A DNA stretch of 64,000 nt. Source: Punctularia strigosozonata HHB-11173 SS5 (Eukaryota; Basidiomycota; Agaricomycetes; Corticiales; Punctulariaceae). Below, piece by piece: positions 61,155 to 64,000 of the stretch. The translations under genes and the position numbers were made by a program. How positions within the stretch are numbered: position 1 is the first letter of the stretch; each line of letters opens with the position of its first letter. The notes under the pieces were generated by a model. The model was not told the origin of the DNA. It made no database searches and saw only the letters and a program-made list of their open reading frames with translations. The stretch is taken from positions 1,514,800 through 1,578,799 of the forward strand of contig NW_006767436.1 of the NCBI RefSeq assembly GCF_000264995.1. Direction: 5' to 3'.

Positions 61155-63788
61155 CTACTCTCTCGCCGCAATGTGCACCGAGAGGCCCGGCGCATGTAGC
61201 CTCGATAGGTAGTCCTATATACAGATCGGTCATCCGCCCCCACGAATGAATTTTGGGACGTACGCGAATCCAGGCTTCCCGCTGCTCTGGAACGTGGTCG
61301 AACACAATGTACCGTTTGTCGTTCTCATGCGGACGTCAGCCGGACACACGCGGTAGAAGACCCGACGAACTCACCTTGACCACCTTGGTGATCTCCTTCA
61401 GGTCTATGCTTTTCGCCAGAGTCTTGATGTCTGCACGCCCACCGCCGCCTTCCCCATCGGCTTCCTCGTCCTCTTCATCCTCGAATTTGACGCCTTGGCT
61501 GACCTTTTCTTCCGTCATCTTATTCAACCGTCCCCAGAACTCAACAAACGAGTTCTCTCCGAGCATCTCGTCGAACGCCACACGTGCATCATGGTTCCGT
61601 TCTCTTTGCCATCGGTCGAACTCCTCCTCCAAGCCACGTTCACGCAGCCCAAGCTTCGTGACCGGCAAGGAGGACATGAGGGACGAGAGCGGCAACTCCG
61701 AGAAACGCGTGACCAGCGAAGGTGCGTACGACTCAAATAGCGTGTGCAGGGATTTCAGATGTTTGGCGCGGAGCTGGTCGACGTGGGCTTGATATAGGCG
61801 AATCTGCTGATTGATGGCGAGTGGCGAGCGGACAAATCTCGGGTCCACTTTCAGCTGTTCGACGGCATTATCCCAACTCATCTAGGAGCTCGTCAGTGTA
61901 TTGCTCGCGTCTTTGAAAATTCGTACCTGTGGGTCGCGTATAGCGTCAATGAGCATCGTCCTGCAAGATAGCATCGCCCGGAATCAGCGCCTCGCAGTAC
62001 CACTTCTGTAGAAAGAAACGTCGAGGGCGCACCTGTACTCCCGCTCGCCTTCTTCTCTATCAGCCCCCATTCGTGATCGTCCGATATCTGCCTCTACACG
62101 AGTGAGGTCCGCCTTCACTTTCTGCTCACGTTCCCGAACAGCTCGTTCTTTCTTTTCCTTCCGTTTCGTCTCTTGATCAATCCCGTCAATCATCTCGTCG
62201 ATCTCTTTCATGGCTTCATTGGAAGGGGCGGGAATAGATTGGGCGAGCTTTTCAGCGCCGCGTGCCTTGAGGAAAGTATTGAACAACTCCTCGCGCAGCG
62301 AGGATGACCCAACCGCGTCGTACCGAGGATCCTTGTGAATATTTTGTTTCACCTAACGAATCCCAGTCAGCGTAGAAAAGAAGGCAAGGGAGAAGACTAT
62401 GGTACTTCTTTCCAGACGGCGCCTGGAGTAGCTAAACCACTTTCTTTGAGCAACGCGAAGAAATTGGTCTCGGCTTTCTGAGCCTCTACTCGTTTCTCTG
62501 CAAGGTAGATCACAAAGTAAGCGAAAAATCTGAAGCCATTTAGGGCAAGTCTGCTTACTCTCGCCTAGTTCTTTCAGGTAGTCCCTGAACCGTTTCTCAC
62601 GCTCTCGGTCATCTCTTCCCCAGTTGTAGAATCGTCGGTCCTTCTTCCATTGACGTCGCCAATCGGTCCAACTTGTCCGAGTACTTTTTACCTCCTCCTT
62701 CAGTAACCTTTCAAAGGCTTCTTTCGGATTGGCAGCTTCTTTCTGTTCTCTGACTTTCTGTTCTTTAAGCTCCCGAGCGCGATCCCGACAGTACTCGTCG
62801 AACGCTTCTTTACGGGCGTTGACATTGGGAAGGAGCACATAGCGAGGATCTGTGACAAAGAGAGGCAGGGACGTGTCCCATGGCAAAAGCGGATTGATGT
62901 CTTTTTCTCGCAATAGAGTCTGCAGAAGGCGGCTCAGTAGGTCACAAGTTGTAGCAATGCAAACGATACCTTGAACAAGGCTTTGCCCTCTTCGATAGAG
63001 ATGTCAACACGAGCGGGCATATTGATTTGTTTTTGAGCTTCCTCCTCCCTTTTTCGTTCTTCCTCCTCGGCCTGTTTCTCCTCCTGCTGCCTCTGCAACT
63101 CTGCCTCAGCTTCCGCAGCTAGCTGTACGGCTGCCTCCCGCTGCCAGTCCTCTTCTTCACTCTCGTCCTCGTCGTCCTCTTCGCCGTCGTTCACGTCCTC
63201 TATTCGCGGCTTCTTGGCAACGAGGACTTCATCCATGGGCACGTCCTCACTCGCACGCTTCTTGACCATACTCTCCACTTCGTCCTTGATCCTCTCCACC
63301 TCTGCCAGCCGCTCTGCATCTGCCATAGCAACTTCCTCCTCTGCCCGTCGCTGCTTTTCCCGATGTTCCTCTGCCTTCTTCTCCGCCTCCTGCATCTCAA
63401 GCTGCTTTACCGCGTCCTTGATCTCTGTTGGTACGGTCCACACGCTCTGCTTCTTCTCTTTGTGTGTGTAAAACGTATTCCCCTCGGTAGTGATCACTCG
63501 AATCCATTCCGTGCCAGGTATTGGCGTCTTCACTAGTGGTTTCTCCTTCTTTTTAACCGCGGCCTGCTGAGCATGTATTTGTGCTGCCATGGCAAAGTTG
63601 GGCATCGGTCGCTGATAAGTTGATTCCTTGGTAATTGCATTATAGTAGTACGGCAATCCGCTTGGACCTAGGACGAAGAATTCTCAGCTGTGAGACCGGG
63701 AAATAAGTCCGAACGGCGGCGCACTTATGAATTCCGCCCAACCTGGAGGTAAAGGAGGCAAGCCCATGGCGAAAGGTGGTGCGGACAT
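61155..63788 (-). CDS. WW- and FF-domain protein, transcription elongation regulator 1 (CA150/TCERG1) type
   Basis: Nuclear WW-FF protein that links RNA polymerase II and splicing. ATG 63788 gives MSAPPFAMGLPPLPPGW. First WW: WAEFI, S completed across an intron, PSGLPYYYNAITKESTYQRP. Second WW: EWIRVITTEGNTFYTHKEKK then QSVWTVPTEI. A Glu/Lys-rich region holds a KKRASED patch. FF domains: EEGKALFKTLLREKDINPLL (first, with DPRYVLLPN), AFERLLKEEVKSTRTSWTDW (second), VKQNIHKDPRYDAVG (third), and MLIDAIRDPQMSWDNAVEQL (fourth, with DPRFVRSPL). A further FF-like end reads NDKRYIVFDHVPEQREAWIR then DYLSRLHAPGLSVHIAARE. Eight or so introns. A Prp40 or URN1 identity is possible, but the two WWs plus this FF order fit TCERG1 best. 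Confidence 0.88.
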
Positions 63789-63805
63789 CGTTAAGAGTGA
63801 ACAGC

Positions 63806-64000
63806 TTAATGTAGAAGGAGAACCGCTGTAACGAGAGTAGCCGCCACAACCACTCGACTGTTTCCAATTTCGTACTTCTCCACGGCCACCTCCGGCCACT
63901 TCCTGCACCAGTCATAGTCTCGCGCCTGTGCCGGGCTCAACATGTCCTCCGGCCAATCATCAACATATGAACCCAAACACTCGCTAGGATATGCCACCAA
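63806..64000 (-). CDS. 3' end of a minus-strand ORF running off the right edge, uncertain
   Basis: An open frame without stop reaches the window edge and ends 18 bp before the WW-FF start. It reads SYVDDWPEDMLSPAQARDYD then WCRKWPEVAVEKYEIGNSRV and a hydrophobic tail VVAATLVTAVLLLH. It looks protein-like (many Trp, Tyr and charged residues) and might be the last exon of a neighbour, but could also be 5' leader of the WW-FF gene. Confidence 0.35.
   Translation of the reverse strand: MVAYPSECLGSYVDDWPEDMLSPAQARDYDWCRKWPEVAVEKYEIGNSRVVVAATLVTAVLLLH

Overview
The window looks like a gene-dense stretch of a basidiomycete (probably Agaricomycetes) nuclear chromosome. The evidence is about 30 single-copy eukaryotic genes on both strands, most cut by several 48-80 nt GT...AG introns, short intergenic gaps, fungus-specific families (LOA1/VPS66, KCH1, DUF6534, RlpA-like DPBB proteins, MIX23/Cid2) and an ER chaperone ending in HDEL. 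I reconstructed gene models by reading both strands and joining exons at GT/AG sites that keep the protein family in frame. Ends are well supported. Some starts and a few inner exon edges are estimates.

Layout. 1-5.5 kb: syntaxin-18/Ufe1 (cut by the left edge), TVP38, the lysophosphatidic acid acyltransferase LOA1/VPS66, and a secreted DPBB/expansin-like protein. 5.9-15 kb: a Cys/Met-metabolism PLP enzyme, IMP4, an M18 aspartyl aminopeptidase and UTP12. 15.6-21 kb: a large disordered protein, the ribonucleotide reductase small subunit RNR2, and a second, broken RNR2-like copy. 22-29 kb: VMA21, an unresolved minus-strand gene, a DUF6534 membrane protein, the mitochondrial protease subunit IMP2, and the potassium-transport protein KCH1. 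29-40.4 kb: DRG1/RBG1, ALG8, OST1, a secreted unknown, HIS6, a GILT-like protein, YOS1 and mitochondrial uL22. 40.6-50.5 kb: a membrane-anchored aspartic protease, hydroxyacid-oxoacid transhydrogenase, MIX23/Cid2, a C2H2 zinc-finger protein and a small unknown. 50.7-64 kb: GRP94, a large low-complexity protein, a Kelch membrane protein, a WW-FF protein (TCERG1 type), and the tail of an ORF running off the right edge.

How the genes relate. There are no operons, but many neighbours are head to head with 110-410 bp between start codons. ALG8 and OST1, which act in sequence in N-glycosylation in the ER, share about 130 bp. IMP4 and UTP12, both parts of the U3 small-subunit processome, flank one peptidase gene. 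A strong secretory-pathway theme runs through the window (Ufe1, TVP38, VMA21, ALG8, OST1, YOS1, GRP94), which may be chance. RNR2 carries two MluI cell-cycle boxes upstream.

I saw no transposon, viral remnant, CRISPR array, rRNA or convincing tRNA. The window is mostly housekeeping. The items most worth a second look are the second RNR2-like copy, the unresolved gene at 22.5-23.8 kb, and the paired ALG8/OST1 promoter.
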